The notes beneath the pieces are model-generated. The model ran no database searches. It was not told where the DNA came from and saw only the letters and a program-made list of their open reading frames with translations. The translations under genes and the position numbers were made by a program. From Panacagrimonas sp052387695 (GTDB lineage: Bacteria > Pseudomonadota > Gammaproteobacteria > Nevskiales > Nevskiaceae), in assembly GCA_052387695.1 (NCBI GenBank), contig JBQTIX010000035.1, positions 13,690 to 77,689 of the forward strand: a stretch of 64,000 bases of DNA, in the 5' to 3' direction. Each line of letters begins with the position of its first letter. The first letter of the stretch is position 1. Positions 1 to 8,850 of this stretch are shown here, one piece after another.

Positions 1-21
1 GGGCGTGTCGGGCGGCATGGG

Positions 22-945
22 GTGCTGACGCACATCGCGATGCAGTCTCCGCCCGAGGCGGTCGAGGCCTGCATCGCTCGCGTGCGCGCCGTGTATGCCG
101 GCTGGACGCGCACGACGTCTATCGAACAGATGCGCGCGGACTGGGATGCCCTGTTCCCGCTCGACGAGGTACCCGCGACGGTCGAGCGCGTGGACGCCGG
201 TGGCGTCGACGCACGCTGGATCGCGGTACAAGGCGCGCGCGCGGACCGCGTGCTCGTCTACTTCCACGGCGGCGGCTACAAGCTCGGCTCGACGACCTCG
301 CACCAGGACCTGATGGCGCGGCTCTCGCAAGCCGCGCGCTGCCGCGTGCTCGGGCTCAATTACCGGCTGATGCCGGAGCATCGGTTTCCGGCGCCGGTCG
401 AGGATGCAGTTGCGGCTTACCGCTGGCTGCTTGCGAACAAGCTCGGTGCTTCGAACATCGCATTCGCCGGAGATTCCGCAGGTGGCGGGCTGGTGCCGTC
501 CGCGATGTTTGCGTTGCGCGCCCAGGGCCTCCCGCTGCCGGCCGCCGGCGTGATGATGTCCGCGCTCACCGATTTCGAGACCGCGGGCGCAAGTTACGAG
601 ACGCGCGCGAAAGCCGATCCCATCCACCAGCGCGTGATGATCCAGGCACTTGCCAGACAGTATCTCGGTGTGGACGGTGATCGCCGCGATCCGCTCGCCT
701 CGCCCTTGTACGGTGCGCTGCGTGGTCTGCCGCCGCTGCTCCTGCAAGTCGGCGACCGCGAAACCGGCCTGGATGATTCCACCCGCTTTGCCGACGCGGC
801 GTGCGCGGCGGGTGTCGATGCCCGTTGTGAGGTCTGGGACGGGATGATTCACGTCTTCCAGCAGTTCGCGTGCGAACTGTCGGAGGCGCGGCAGGCCATC
901 CAGCATATCGGTGTGTTCCTGGGTGGCGTTTGGCGCGCCACTTAG
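22..945 (+). CDS. Alpha/beta hydrolase, HSL-like esterase
   Basis: Probable carboxylesterase of the hormone-sensitive lipase family, cytoplasmic, about 307 residues. The oxyanion-hole motif HGGGY lies near residues 82-86 and the nucleophile elbow GDSAGGG near 150-156 (Ser about 152). A C-terminal Asp (GDRE) and His (MIHVF) complete a plausible triad. The frame stays open to the left edge of the window, so the start is uncertain: GTG at 22 is the outermost possibility and ATG at 40 (MQSPPE) is an alternative. No signal peptide is seen. The 3' end overlaps the start of the FadL-like gene by 16 nt, suggesting coupled expression. Substrate is unknown; the context of lipophilic transport and CoA-ester genes suggests an ester or lactone. 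Confidence 0.88.
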   Translation: MLTHIAMQSPPEAVEACIARVRAVYAGWTRTTSIEQMRADWDALFPLDEVPATVERVDAGGVDARWIAVQGARADRVLVYFHGGGYKLGSTTSHQDLMARLSQAARCRVLGLNYRLMPEHRFPAPVEDAVAAYRWLLANKLGASNIAFAGDSAGGGLVPSAMFALRAQGLPLPAAGVMMSALTDFETAGASYETRAKADPIHQRVMIQALARQYLGVDGDRRDPLASPLYGALRGLPPLLLQVGDRETGLDDSTRFADAACAAGVDARCEVWDGMIHVFQQFACELSEARQAIQHIGVFLGGVWRAT

Positions 946-2213
946 ACCGGCGCCGTGGGTGCGCCGCTACCCTGCTGCTGGGTGGCGTGTTCTGCTGGGC
1001 AAGCCTCGCCCAGGCCGGCGGTAGCGGCCTGTACACCAACGGCAGCGGCATCAAGTCGCTGGGCGCCGGCGGCCTGAGTCTGGTGCTCGCGGAGGACAGC
1101 TACACCCTGGCCTCCAATCCGGCCGGGGCCAGCGCGATGGGCTGGCGCCAGGACTACGGCCTGGATTTCCAGGCCGTACAGCCCGAAGCCCGCATCAGCG
1201 GCAACCTGCTGGGGCCGGACAAGACCTTCGGCTCGCGCCTGCACGGCTTCTTCATCCCCCAGGGTGGCTTTGCCCGGCCGCTGTCGGAGCGTGTCTCGAT
1301 CGGTGCGACCGCGTTCTACGGCGGCTTCGGCACCGAGTACGAGCCCAGCCCGTACCGTCGCTTCCTCGGCCAGAAGCGCGCCTCGATCCAGTTGCTGCAG
1401 GCCGGCGTCTCGTTTGCTGCCGCCTACCTGGTCGCGCCGCGGCAGTCGCTGGGCCTGGCGCTCAACCTGAGCTACCAGATGGTCGAGGTGGAGGGCGTGC
1501 AGAGTTTTGCCCTGCTGCTGCCGAGCGAGAACCGGCGGCACTTCTCCAACCAGGGTATAGCGGGCGCCCCCGGCCTGGGCTTTACCCTGGGCTGGCTGGG
1601 GGAGATCACGCCGCAACTGCTCGGCGCGCTGGCCTATCGCTCCAAGACCTGGTCGCGGCGCATCAAAGAATACGAGGGCCTGCTGCCGGAGCAAGGGCGG
1701 GTGGAGTTTCCGCAGAACCTCAGCGCCGGGCTGCTGTGGGAGTTCGTGCCCGGCGCCTATATCGGCTACGAGTTCCAGCGGGTGTTTTATACCTCCGAGG
1801 CGGCGACCGGGAACTCGTTCGACGGCCAGATCATCGGTGCCGAACCCTTCGGCTCCGACCACGGCCCGGGCTTCGGCTGGAACAACCAGAACCTGCACCG
1901 CCTGGGTCTGGGCTGGCGCTGCACCGAGCGACTGAGCCTGCGCGCGGGTCACGCTGACGCCACCCAGAACGTGCCGGCGTCGCAGACCCTGCTCGCGGCG
2001 CTGGCGCCGTCCATCAGCCAGCGCCATTACACGTTGGGCGCCACGTATCGCTTCGCCAGCCACTGGGAACTCTCCGGCTACTGGTCCTATTCCCCGCACA
2101 CGGTGGTGCGCGGCGAGGGTTCGATTCCGTTGCTGATCGGCGGCGGCGAGGCCGACATCGATCTGCGCTCGACCTCGATGGGTTTTTCCTTCGGACGTCG
2201 ATTCGGCGACTGA
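930..2213 (+). CDS. FadL/OMPP1-type outer membrane transporter
   Basis: Outer-membrane beta-barrel of the FadL/TodX family, which moves long-chain fatty acids or hydrocarbons across the outer membrane. About 427 residues. The N-terminus after cleavage, GGSGLYTNGSGIKSLGAGG, and the early A-SNPAGAS segment are typical of the FadL hatch region. I place the start at TTG 930 because it yields a short basic N-terminus, a hydrophobic core and an A-Q-A cleavage site (signal peptide about 28 residues). A GTG at 870 would add a Cys/His-rich leader read out of frame from the hydrolase gene. Alternating hydrophobic residues and a C-terminal FGRRFGD segment fit a barrel strand. Probably acts with the neighbouring hydrolase. 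Confidence 0.87.
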   Translation: MARHLDRRRGCAATLLLGGVFCWASLAQAGGSGLYTNGSGIKSLGAGGLSLVLAEDSYTLASNPAGASAMGWRQDYGLDFQAVQPEARISGNLLGPDKTFGSRLHGFFIPQGGFARPLSERVSIGATAFYGGFGTEYEPSPYRRFLGQKRASIQLLQAGVSFAAAYLVAPRQSLGLALNLSYQMVEVEGVQSFALLLPSENRRHFSNQGIAGAPGLGFTLGWLGEITPQLLGALAYRSKTWSRRIKEYEGLLPEQGRVEFPQNLSAGLLWEFVPGAYIGYEFQRVFYTSEAATGNSFDGQIIGAEPFGSDHGPGFGWNNQNLHRLGLGWRCTERLSLRAGHADATQNVPASQTLLAALAPSISQRHYTLGATYRFASHWELSGYWSYSPHTVVRGEGSIPLLIGGGEADIDLRSTSMGFSFGRRFGD

Positions 2214-2325
2214 CGACGCGATCAATATCGTCGGAACCGACGAAGCCCGGTCGGCGCCGCTGGCTTAGTTTGCAGCGCAGGAGTCGCCTGATCGAGCGGC
2301 ATGCCTGCACGAAACGGAGGAGCGC

Positions 2326-3297
2326 ATGGCCACGACGCATCCCGCAGGTTCATCGGCGCTGCCGGCGCGCAGCAGCGAGCAGGCCTTGCCGCTCGCCACG
2401 CTGCTGTGGGCCGGCGCCGGCGTGCTGATGTGCCTGTTTTCAGCCGCGATTTTCGGCCAGTGGATCGTCTCGGACCAGTTCGCGACGGTCCCGATCAGCG
2501 AGGCAGCCGCGATGCCCGACGACCGGATCGCGATCCTGCACGGCCTCGAGGTGCTGAGCCTGCTGGTCGCGGTGAGCGCTCTGCTCGGCTACCTGGTGCT
2601 GCCGCGCCTGCGTCGCGGCGAGTGGACCACCGAGGGCCTGCTGCTGGTCGGTGCGCTCGTCACCTATGTGCTGGACACGATGGTGAACTACCAGGGCTAC
2701 TACATGGCCTGGAACCAGCACGCGTTGAACTGGGGCACCTGGGCCGCGTTTTTCCCCGGCCACACGGGACCGACGCGGTACGCCGAGGCGCTGTTGTGGG
2801 GCCCGCCGATGTATCTCTACTTCGGCGTCGCGCTGGCCACCCTCCAGCTCTTCGTGCTGCGTCTGCTACGCGGAGCGCCGCTCGCGTTGGCCTTCGTCGC
2901 GGCCTTTGCCGCGGCCTTCCTTTTCGACCTCGTCGCCGAGGTCTCGATCATCCATGTCACGCAGGCATACGCCTGGGCCAACACCCTCGGCGCGCTCACG
3001 CTGTGGGTGGGCGAGTTCCACCAGTTCCCGCTGTACGAACCCTTCCTCGTCGCCATCTACGCCACGCTATACACGCTGCTGATCCGCTCGCGCGATGCCC
3101 GCGGCGAGACCTTCATCGAGCGCGGCGCGCATGCGTTGCCGGACGCTCCGCGCCTGCTGCTGCGCTTCCTGGCCGCGACCGGCTTCGCCTCGCTGTGCAC
3201 GCTGGTGTACTTCAGTGGTTTCGCGCTGATCTCGACGCAGGCCGATACCGCGGTCGCGCTACCGGCCTATATGGGTTATCTCGACGCGCAGCCCTGA
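2326..3297 (+). CDS. Polytopic membrane protein, AveC-like
   Basis: 323-residue integral membrane protein with about seven hydrophobic segments (roughly residues 25-48, 72-95, 105-125, 162-185, 190-210, 235-255, 280-305). The segment YVLDTMVNYQGYY..NWGTWAAFFPG followed by a second conserved block (LLWGPPMYLYFG) resembles, from memory, proteins annotated as spirocyclase AveC family. That family is often found near steroid or polyketide genes and its members mostly lack a proven reaction. The start ATG 2326 has an AGGAG-type ribosome site a few bases upstream (cggaggagcgc). It follows fadL by 112 nt on the same strand. A function in lipid or terpenoid modification is inference only. Confidence 0.72.
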   Translation: MATTHPAGSSALPARSSEQALPLATLLWAGAGVLMCLFSAAIFGQWIVSDQFATVPISEAAAMPDDRIAILHGLEVLSLLVAVSALLGYLVLPRLRRGEWTTEGLLLVGALVTYVLDTMVNYQGYYMAWNQHALNWGTWAAFFPGHTGPTRYAEALLWGPPMYLYFGVALATLQLFVLRLLRGAPLALAFVAAFAAAFLFDLVAEVSIIHVTQAYAWANTLGALTLWVGEFHQFPLYEPFLVAIYATLYTLLIRSRDARGETFIERGAHALPDAPRLLLRFLAATGFASLCTLVYFSGFALISTQADTAVALPAYMGYLDAQP

Positions 3298-3350
3298 CGG
3301 CGCATCGATAAAAATAAACAGACGCCGGACTCGATCCGGGGGGAGAGCGC

Positions 3351-5882
3351 GTGAAAACCTTGAATCGCGGGATTGGCCTGCCCTTGGCCCTGCTGGCCGT
3401 TTCCTCGGTCGGATTTGCGCAGGATGCCATCGAGTCCGTGCCGGCCGATGCCGCCGGGGCGCCGGTCATCACGCCTGCGCCCGAGGCAGCGGCCACGGCC
3501 GAAACGCCCGAGCGGCTCGACACCATCCCGGTCGCCGGCACCGAGCCCGCGGCGGTCGCAGAGGCAGCGGATCCCGCCTCGTCGAACCGTCTGGTCGAGG
3601 AGATCCTCGTCACCGCACAAAAGCGCGAGGAGCGCCTGCAGGACGTGCCGATCTCGATCACGGCCTTCAGCCAGGAAAAGCTCGACGTGCTGGGCATCCA
3701 GTCCGTCCAGGAAATCCAGCGTGCCACGCCGGGTTTCACCGTCACGACCGCAGCGAGCTTCAACGTCGTGTTCCTGCGTGGCGTCGGTTCGGACGCCTAC
3801 CTGCCGGGCGTCGACTCCAGCGTGCCGTTCTACCTCGACGGCGTGCCCCTGCTCGCCGCGCAGGGCACCACCGACACCCTCGGCCGCGTGGAGCGCGTGG
3901 AAGTGCTCAAGGGTCCGCAGGGCACGCTGTTCGGCCGCAACGCGACCGGCGGCAGCATCAGCATCGTCACGCCGGAACCGGGTCAGACCTTCGAGGGCAG
4001 CCTCAAGACCGAGATCGGCAACCGCGACACGCGCAACGTCACGGCCTTCGTCAACGTGCCGGTGTTCGACAACCTGGCGTTCAACGTCGCCGGTTTCGCC
4101 AACGAGCGCGACAATATTCTCAAGAACGCCTCGATCGGTTACGTGCCGCAGGTCTACAGCCGCGGCGGGCGCCTGAAGCTGCGCTGGGACGTGGTCGAGG
4201 ACATCGCGCTGACCTTGAGCGGCAGCTACTCCGAGTCCAGCAACAACGGCGGCATCGCGTTCCAGAACGTGCGTCCCGCACCGGCCCTCGCGGGCGGGGG
4301 ACTGATCCTGCCGGCCGATCCCAAGCTCGACCGCAACATCGACATCGATGGCGACTTCGGCGCCGCCGGTCGCGGGTACATCGTCAGCGGGGTGCTGGAC
4401 TGGAATCTCGGCTTTGGCGACGCCAAGCTGATCTACGCCGACCAGAAGATCACGCCGACGCGCGTGGACGGGCCCTTCGACGGCACGCGCAATCCCATCG
4501 CCGACGCGCACGGCGCGGGCTTCAACGGCCGTGCCAAGCAGTTCGTGGAGCAGGACACGCTGGAGATCCAGTTTCTGTCCAACGACGAGACCTGGGGCTC
4601 GGAGCACGTCGAGTTCGTGACCGGCGTGTTTTTCCTCGACTCGCTCGGCGGCTTCGAGCCGATCGTGTTCAACGTGCTGCCGAATTTCTTCAACCAGATC
4701 CTGCCGGCATTCGGTGTCGCCCTGCCCGGCTTAGACACGTTTGCCTTCACCAATGCCATCAACGACGCGCTCGCGCTGCTCAACCTGCCACCCATCCTGG
4801 GCGAGGAGGGCATCCAGCTCGCGAACTACGGTCTGATCGACAGCAAGTCCGCCTCGATCTACGCGCAGGGCACCTGGCATGCGACGGACAGCATCGATCT
4901 TACCGCCGGCATCCGTTACCAGGACGAGGACCGCAAGCTGGTCGGCTCGCGCACGAGCTTTCTGCTCGCCGACGGCGCGGAAGTGGTGATCCCCTTCCCG
5001 CAGGGCGGGAAGGAAACGCTGCACGCCAAGCAGACCTCGGCGCGCCTCGCGGCGCAGTGGCGGCCGTTCGGCGAGGACGACCAGCTCTACGCTTCGTGGG
5101 CGCGCGCGTTCAAGAATCCGACGTACAACACCGTCAACATCACGGGCAACACCTTCGGCACGATGGTTCCGCTCAAGGAAGAGCAGGTGGATACCTACGA
5201 GATCGGCGTCAAGACCGAGATCCTCGACGGGAATCTCCAGATCAACGCGGCGACGTTCTACACCCTCCAGAAGGACCCGCTGTCGGCCAACGTCTCGATC
5301 CCTTCCGGCGGCATCGCGAACTTCACCAATGCGGGCGAGGCCGAGATCAAGGGCGCGGACGGCGACTTCCTGTGGACCCCGATGCCGAACCTCAACCCGG
5401 GTCTGGTTATCACCGGCGGCGTGAGCTATCTCGACGCGATCTACAGCGAGTTCGTCAACGGCCGCGGTTACGACGACGCGACCGGCCTGGGCTTCGGCAA
5501 CGGCGGCGCGAGCCTGCCGGAGCGCGACCTGTCCGGCAAGCGCATCCCGCGCGTGCCGAAGTGGTCCTACCAGGCCGGCATCAACCAGCGCATCACGCTG
5601 GCCAGTGGCAACGCCGTCGAGATCGGTGCGGACACGTTCTACACCAGCAAGATCTATTTCCTGCCGCAGAATTCCGAGCTGTCGATCCGCGAGCCGACCA
5701 CGACTTACAACGCGCGCATCAGCTACTTCCACACCGCCTGGGGACTGGAGCTGACGGCGTTCGTGAACAACCTCACCGACGAGATCTACGCCGACTCGGC
5801 CTTCGTGACCGACTTCGGCACCGCGCTGCTGGTCAACGAGGATCCGCGACTGTTCGGCCTGCGCGCGAACTTCACGTTCTAG
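3351..5882 (+). CDS. TonB-dependent outer membrane receptor
   Basis: 843-residue TonB-dependent receptor. A Lys-containing N-terminus and hydrophobic core ending in FAQDA form a signal peptide. An Ala/Pro/Glu-rich linker (about 25-80) precedes the TonB-box and plug start EEILVTAQKREERLQDVPIS (about 83-102). The plug contains VERVEVLKGPQGTLFGRNAT. A 22-strand-type barrel follows and ends in the aromatic LRANFTF. The start is GTG 3351 with a strong GGGGGGAGAG ribosome site. This receptor class, common in sphingomonads and Nevskiales-like bacteria, often imports hydrophobic or aromatic compounds rather than only siderophores. The ligand cannot be read from sequence. The TAG stop lies inside the terminal repeat of the element at 5879-6047. 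Confidence 0.93.
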   Translation: MKTLNRGIGLPLALLAVSSVGFAQDAIESVPADAAGAPVITPAPEAAATAETPERLDTIPVAGTEPAAVAEAADPASSNRLVEEILVTAQKREERLQDVPISITAFSQEKLDVLGIQSVQEIQRATPGFTVTTAASFNVVFLRGVGSDAYLPGVDSSVPFYLDGVPLLAAQGTTDTLGRVERVEVLKGPQGTLFGRNATGGSISIVTPEPGQTFEGSLKTEIGNRDTRNVTAFVNVPVFDNLAFNVAGFANERDNILKNASIGYVPQVYSRGGRLKLRWDVVEDIALTLSGSYSESSNNGGIAFQNVRPAPALAGGGLILPADPKLDRNIDIDGDFGAAGRGYIVSGVLDWNLGFGDAKLIYADQKITPTRVDGPFDGTRNPIADAHGAGFNGRAKQFVEQDTLEIQFLSNDETWGSEHVEFVTGVFFLDSLGGFEPIVFNVLPNFFNQILPAFGVALPGLDTFAFTNAINDALALLNLPPILGEEGIQLANYGLIDSKSASIYAQGTWHATDSIDLTAGIRYQDEDRKLVGSRTSFLLADGAEVVIPFPQGGKETLHAKQTSARLAAQWRPFGEDDQLYASWARAFKNPTYNTVNITGNTFGTMVPLKEEQVDTYEIGVKTEILDGNLQINAATFYTLQKDPLSANVSIPSGGIANFTNAGEAEIKGADGDFLWTPMPNLNPGLVITGGVSYLDAIYSEFVNGRGYDDATGLGFGNGGASLPERDLSGKRIPRVPKWSYQAGINQRITLASGNAVEIGADTFYTSKIYFLPQNSELSIREPTTTYNARISYFHTAWGLELTAFVNNLTDEIYADSAFVTDFGTALLVNEDPRLFGLRANFTF

Positions 5883-6047
5883 CAGCCTGTCGGACTTGGG
5901 TGATCGCACGCGAAAAAGCGGATGTGCGAGGACAGATTTTGACGGCTTTGAAGGCCCATAGTGGTTCTATGGGCCGAAAAGACGGCGAAATATGGACCGC
6001 ACAGACGCTTTTGCAGCCGATCAATCCCAAGTCCGACAGGCTGCTAG
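5879..6047. repeat. MITE-like element with 22-bp terminal inverted repeats
   Basis: A 169-bp element bounded by perfect 22-bp inverted repeats (5879-5900 and 6026-6047; core cctgtcggacttggg / cccaagtccgacagg). It contains an internal 9-bp hairpin, ggcccatag/ctatgggcc, around 5963-5985. It has no coding capacity. It fills the space between the TonB receptor, whose stop codon lies in the left repeat, and the convergent acyl-CoA dehydrogenase. The hairpin may also act as a bidirectional terminator. Confidence 0.85.
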
Positions 6048-6120
6048 CAGCCCTGCGCCTCCTGGCGCGCGTGCGGGTCGAGGGCCCGGCGTCCTCGATG
6101 CCGGCGCGCCGAGCGGCGGC

Positions 6121-7272
6121 TCAGAGATTGCGCCCGATCAGTTCCTTCAAGATCTCGTTGGAGCCGGCGTAGATCGGCTCGATGCGCGCGTCCACGTACA
6201 TGCGCGCGATCGGATACTCCAGGATGTAGCCGTGCCCGCCGTGCAGTTGCAGGCAGCGATGCACGAGCTCGCACTGCTGCTCGCTCATCCACCACTTGCT
6301 CATCGAAGCCAGCGACATGTCCATCGTGCCGTCGAGCATGCGCTCCACGGTGAAGTCCGCGAACACGCGCGCGATGGTCGCCACGGTCTTGACCTCGGCC
6401 AGCTCGAAACGCGGATGCTGGAGGTCTGCCACGGTCTTGCCGAACAGCTTGCGCTCGCGCGTGTAGTCGCGCGTGACCTCGAAGGCGTGTTGCATGATCG
6501 CCGCGCAGTTGATGCCCGTGAGCGCGCGCTCGTAAGCCAGGTCCCGCATCATCTGGTAAAAGCCCTGGCCCTCGACGCCGCCCAGCAAGGCATCGGCCGG
6601 CACCTCGCAGCCGTCGAAGAACAGCTCGCAGGTATCCGAGCCGTGCAGGCCGATCTTCTTCAGCCGCTTGCCCACGCGGAAGCCCGGCGTGTGGGTGGGG
6701 AAGATGAACAGCGACACGCCCCGGGCCTGCTCCGACGGATCGGTCTTGGCCGCGAGAATCAGCACGTCGGCGGTCGAACCATTGGTGATGAAGGTCTTGG
6801 AGCCGGTGATGCGGTAGCCGCTCGCGGTCTTGTCGGCGCGCGTGCGCATGGCCTGCAAATCGGTGCCGCCGCCCGGCTCGGTCATGCCCATGCCGGCGAT
6901 CATTTCCCCGGAGCACAGCCCGGGCAGCCACTGCTGCTTCTGCGCCTCGGTGCCGTAGCGCGAGACGTAATGCGCCGCGATCAGATGAATCTGCGCGCCC
7001 GGACGCCAGCTCGCGTCCCCGGCCACGCACAGTTCGTGCGCGAACACGGCAACGTGGGCGAAGGTGCCGCCCGAGCCGCCGTATTCCGCGGCGATGTCCG
7101 GGCACAGCAGGCCCAGTTCACCTGCCTTGAGCCAGGGCGCGCGGTGCGTCGCGCCTTCTTCGTACCAGCGTTCCTGCTGCGGCGTGATTTCCTCGGCCAC
7201 GAAGCGCCGGGCGAGCGCCTGCATCGCCTCCAGTTCCTCGTTCATCCAGTGCGGGCGGTAGCGGTCGAGCAT
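6121..7272 (-). CDS. Acyl-CoA dehydrogenase (FadE-type)
   Basis: FAD-dependent acyl-CoA dehydrogenase, about 383 residues, catalysing the first step of beta-oxidation with electrons passed to ETF. Conserved blocks include MGMTEPGGGTD, SGYRITGSKTFITNG and the C-terminal LHGGHGYILEYPIARMYVDARI. The segment YAGSNEI has Ala where medium-chain enzymes carry the catalytic Glu; the Glu in LAYERAL could be the base, as in isovaleryl/long-chain types. I chose ATG 7272 (MLDRYRPHWMNEE) because the residues before it are Arg-rich and not family-like. It lies downstream of the CoA-ester operon on the same strand but 369 nt away, with a gene remnant between them. Confidence 0.9.
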   Translation of the reverse strand: MLDRYRPHWMNEELEAMQALARRFVAEEITPQQERWYEEGATHRAPWLKAGELGLLCPDIAAEYGGSGGTFAHVAVFAHELCVAGDASWRPGAQIHLIAAHYVSRYGTEAQKQQWLPGLCSGEMIAGMGMTEPGGGTDLQAMRTRADKTASGYRITGSKTFITNGSTADVLILAAKTDPSEQARGVSLFIFPTHTPGFRVGKRLKKIGLHGSDTCELFFDGCEVPADALLGGVEGQGFYQMMRDLAYERALTGINCAAIMQHAFEVTRDYTRERKLFGKTVADLQHPRFELAEVKTVATIARVFADFTVERMLDGTMDMSLASMSKWWMSEQQCELVHRCLQLHGGHGYILEYPIARMYVDARIEPIYAGSNEILKELIGRNL

Positions 7273-7439
7273 GATCGGCAGGACAGGGGGCGACAGGAGC
7301 TGGCACTGTGCGGCGCGTCTGGCGGCCCTGCGTCGTCGCTTCCGACGAATCGGGCGGGGTGGTCGCATCAAACCGGACCGGGACGAACGGCCTGCGAGAA
7401 ATCCGGCGCGGCGGCGGCAATGGGTGTCGCCTCCTTCCG

Positions 7440-7555
7440 TCGATCATTCCGAGGACGATGCCCACGGAGTACAGGACCTCGCCCGCCGCGAACCACTCGG
7501 CGACCGCGCCCTCGTTCATGGAGAAGCCCAGCTTGGGGAGAACCGTTGGACGCAC
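7440..7555 (-). pseudogene. Remnant of a lipoyl/biotinyl attachment domain gene
   Basis: Reading from GTG 7555 gives V-R-P-T-V-L then PKLGFSMNEGAVAEWF, AAGEVLYSVGI. The first part matches the N-terminus of a lipoyl domain of 2-oxoacid dehydrogenase E2 or a stand-alone lipoyl protein, where a DG-x-V-x-x-G-x-PLY segment normally follows. Here that loop appears to be deleted (AAG-EVLYSV), the lipoyl-Lys region (ESDKA-type) is missing, and the frame then runs into Arg/Pro-rich non-homologous sequence. The surrounding 7273-7641 stretch holds no other gene that I can support. Confidence 0.55.
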
Positions 7556-7641
7556 GCATCAGGCCGAAGGCGTCGGTGCGATTGGACGGCGCCACCGCCT
7601 TCAGGCCTCGAGTTCCCCGGCTGTCGCGTGCTGCTGATCGA

Positions 7642-8850
7642 TCAGAGGCTGATCACGCCCTGATCCCGTAGCCGCCCGATCTGGTGGGTGGCCAGGCCGA
7701 GCACGCTGGACAGCACGTCCTCGGTGTTCGCGCCGAGTCGCGGGGCTGGCGCCGCGGGCAGTCGGCCGGAGCCGAAGGCTAGTGGAATCGCCGGCGCCAG
7801 GATGTTGCCGACACCCGGCTGCTGCACGGTGCTGAACATCGGGTTGGCCTCCGAGCAGGCCGGGTCGGATTCGACCAGTTGTTTGACACTCTGGTAGCGG
7901 CCCCAGCACACCGACTGCGCGTCGAACACGGCGGCCACGTCGGCCAGCGAGCGCGATGCGATCCAGGGGCCGACCAGGGCGGCGATGTCGTCACGGGCCT
8001 CGAAGCGCTCGCCTTCGAGGTCGAGATTCACGCCGAGTCGGGCCGCGAGCATCTTGATCTGATCGCCGATGCCGGTCGCGGTGCAGAGCGAGCGCCACTG
8101 CTTCGAGGTGAGGCCCACGACCATGATGCGCACGCCATCTGCGGTGACGAAGTCGCGACCGAAGGCGCCAAACAGATCATTGCCGTAGCGCGGTCGCTCA
8201 TGCCCGAGTTGCGCCTCGGCGATGAAGCCGAGATGCCCGAGCGCAGCGAGCGCCACGTCTTCCAGCGCGAGCTTGATGTGCTGGCCTTCGCCGCTGCGCC
8301 GGCGATGGCGCTCGGCGGCGAGCAGGCCGACCGCTGCCATCTGCCCGGTGATCAGGTCCCAGGCCGGCAGCACATGGTTGACCGCGCCCTCGTGTCCGGG
8401 CGGTCCGGTGAGGTAGGGAATACCGACCTTCGGGTTCACCGTGTAGTCCACCGCCGAGCCGCCGTGATGATCGCCCTGGATGGTGAGTTGGATCAGGTCG
8501 GCGCGGGCCTTCTGCAGCGTCTCGAAATCCAGCCAGCCGCGCGGCGGGAAGTTGGTCAGCAGGATGCCGGCGTCCTCGCCGGGCGCGGTGATCAGCGCCT
8601 GCGCGAGTTCGCGGCCTTGCGGCTGGTTGATGTCGATGGCGACCGAGCGCTTGGACTTGTTGAGGCCGGCCCAGAACAGGCTGGTGTTGTCCGCCGTCAC
8701 CGGCCAGCGCCGGTAGTCGAGCCCGCCGCTGATCGGATCGATGCGGATCACGTCGGCGCCGAGCTGTGCCAGGGTCATGCCGCCGAGTGGCGCCGCGACG
8801 AAGGCGGAGACTTCGACGACTCTCAGCCCTTGAAGAATGGCCGGGTTCAT
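7642..8850 (-). CDS. mct: CaiB/BaiF CoA transferase, mesaconyl-CoA C1-C4 type
   Basis: 402-residue class III CoA transferase. The N-terminal ILQGLRVVEVSAFVAAPLGG, the GADVIRIDPISGGLDYRRWP block and the central NHVLPAWDLITGQMAAVG closely resemble, from memory, the intramolecular mesaconyl-C1-CoA:C4-CoA transferase (2-methylfumaryl-CoA isomerase) of the 3-hydroxypropionate bicycle in Chloroflexus. The catalytic Asp of the family is most likely the one in GSAVDYTVNP. The ATG at 8850 overlaps the TGA of the upstream dehydrogenase (ATGA). An itaconate or succinate CoA transferase is the main alternative. The neighbours (a MaoC-like hydratase, a CitE-like lyase and a long acyl-CoA dehydrogenase) support a C5 branched dicarboxylate role. 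Confidence 0.82.
   Translation of the reverse strand: MNPAILQGLRVVEVSAFVAAPLGGMTLAQLGADVIRIDPISGGLDYRRWPVTADNTSLFWAGLNKSKRSVAIDINQPQGRELAQALITAPGEDAGILLTNFPPRGWLDFETLQKARADLIQLTIQGDHHGGSAVDYTVNPKVGIPYLTGPPGHEGAVNHVLPAWDLITGQMAAVGLLAAERHRRRSGEGQHIKLALEDVALAALGHLGFIAEAQLGHERPRYGNDLFGAFGRDFVTADGVRIMVVGLTSKQWRSLCTATGIGDQIKMLAARLGVNLDLEGERFEARDDIAALVGPWIASRSLADVAAVFDAQSVCWGRYQSVKQLVESDPACSEANPMFSTVQQPGVGNILAPAIPLAFGSGRLPAAPAPRLGANTEDVLSSVLGLATHQIGRLRDQGVISL

Noticed and set aside
942..2225. Long antisense frame opposite the FadL gene
   Set aside because: Gln/Arg/Gly-rich shadow typical of high-GC DNA; the plus-strand gene has signal peptide and family motifs.
2301..3311. Long plus-strand frame overlapping the AveC-like gene
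   Set aside because: Arg/Ala/Pro-rich with no pattern; the overlapping frame at 2326 has clear membrane segments and a ribosome site.
5992..7671. 559-codon plus-strand frame opposite the acyl-CoA dehydrogenase
   Set aside because: Composition is that of an antisense shadow, and the minus strand carries conserved acyl-CoA dehydrogenase motifs.
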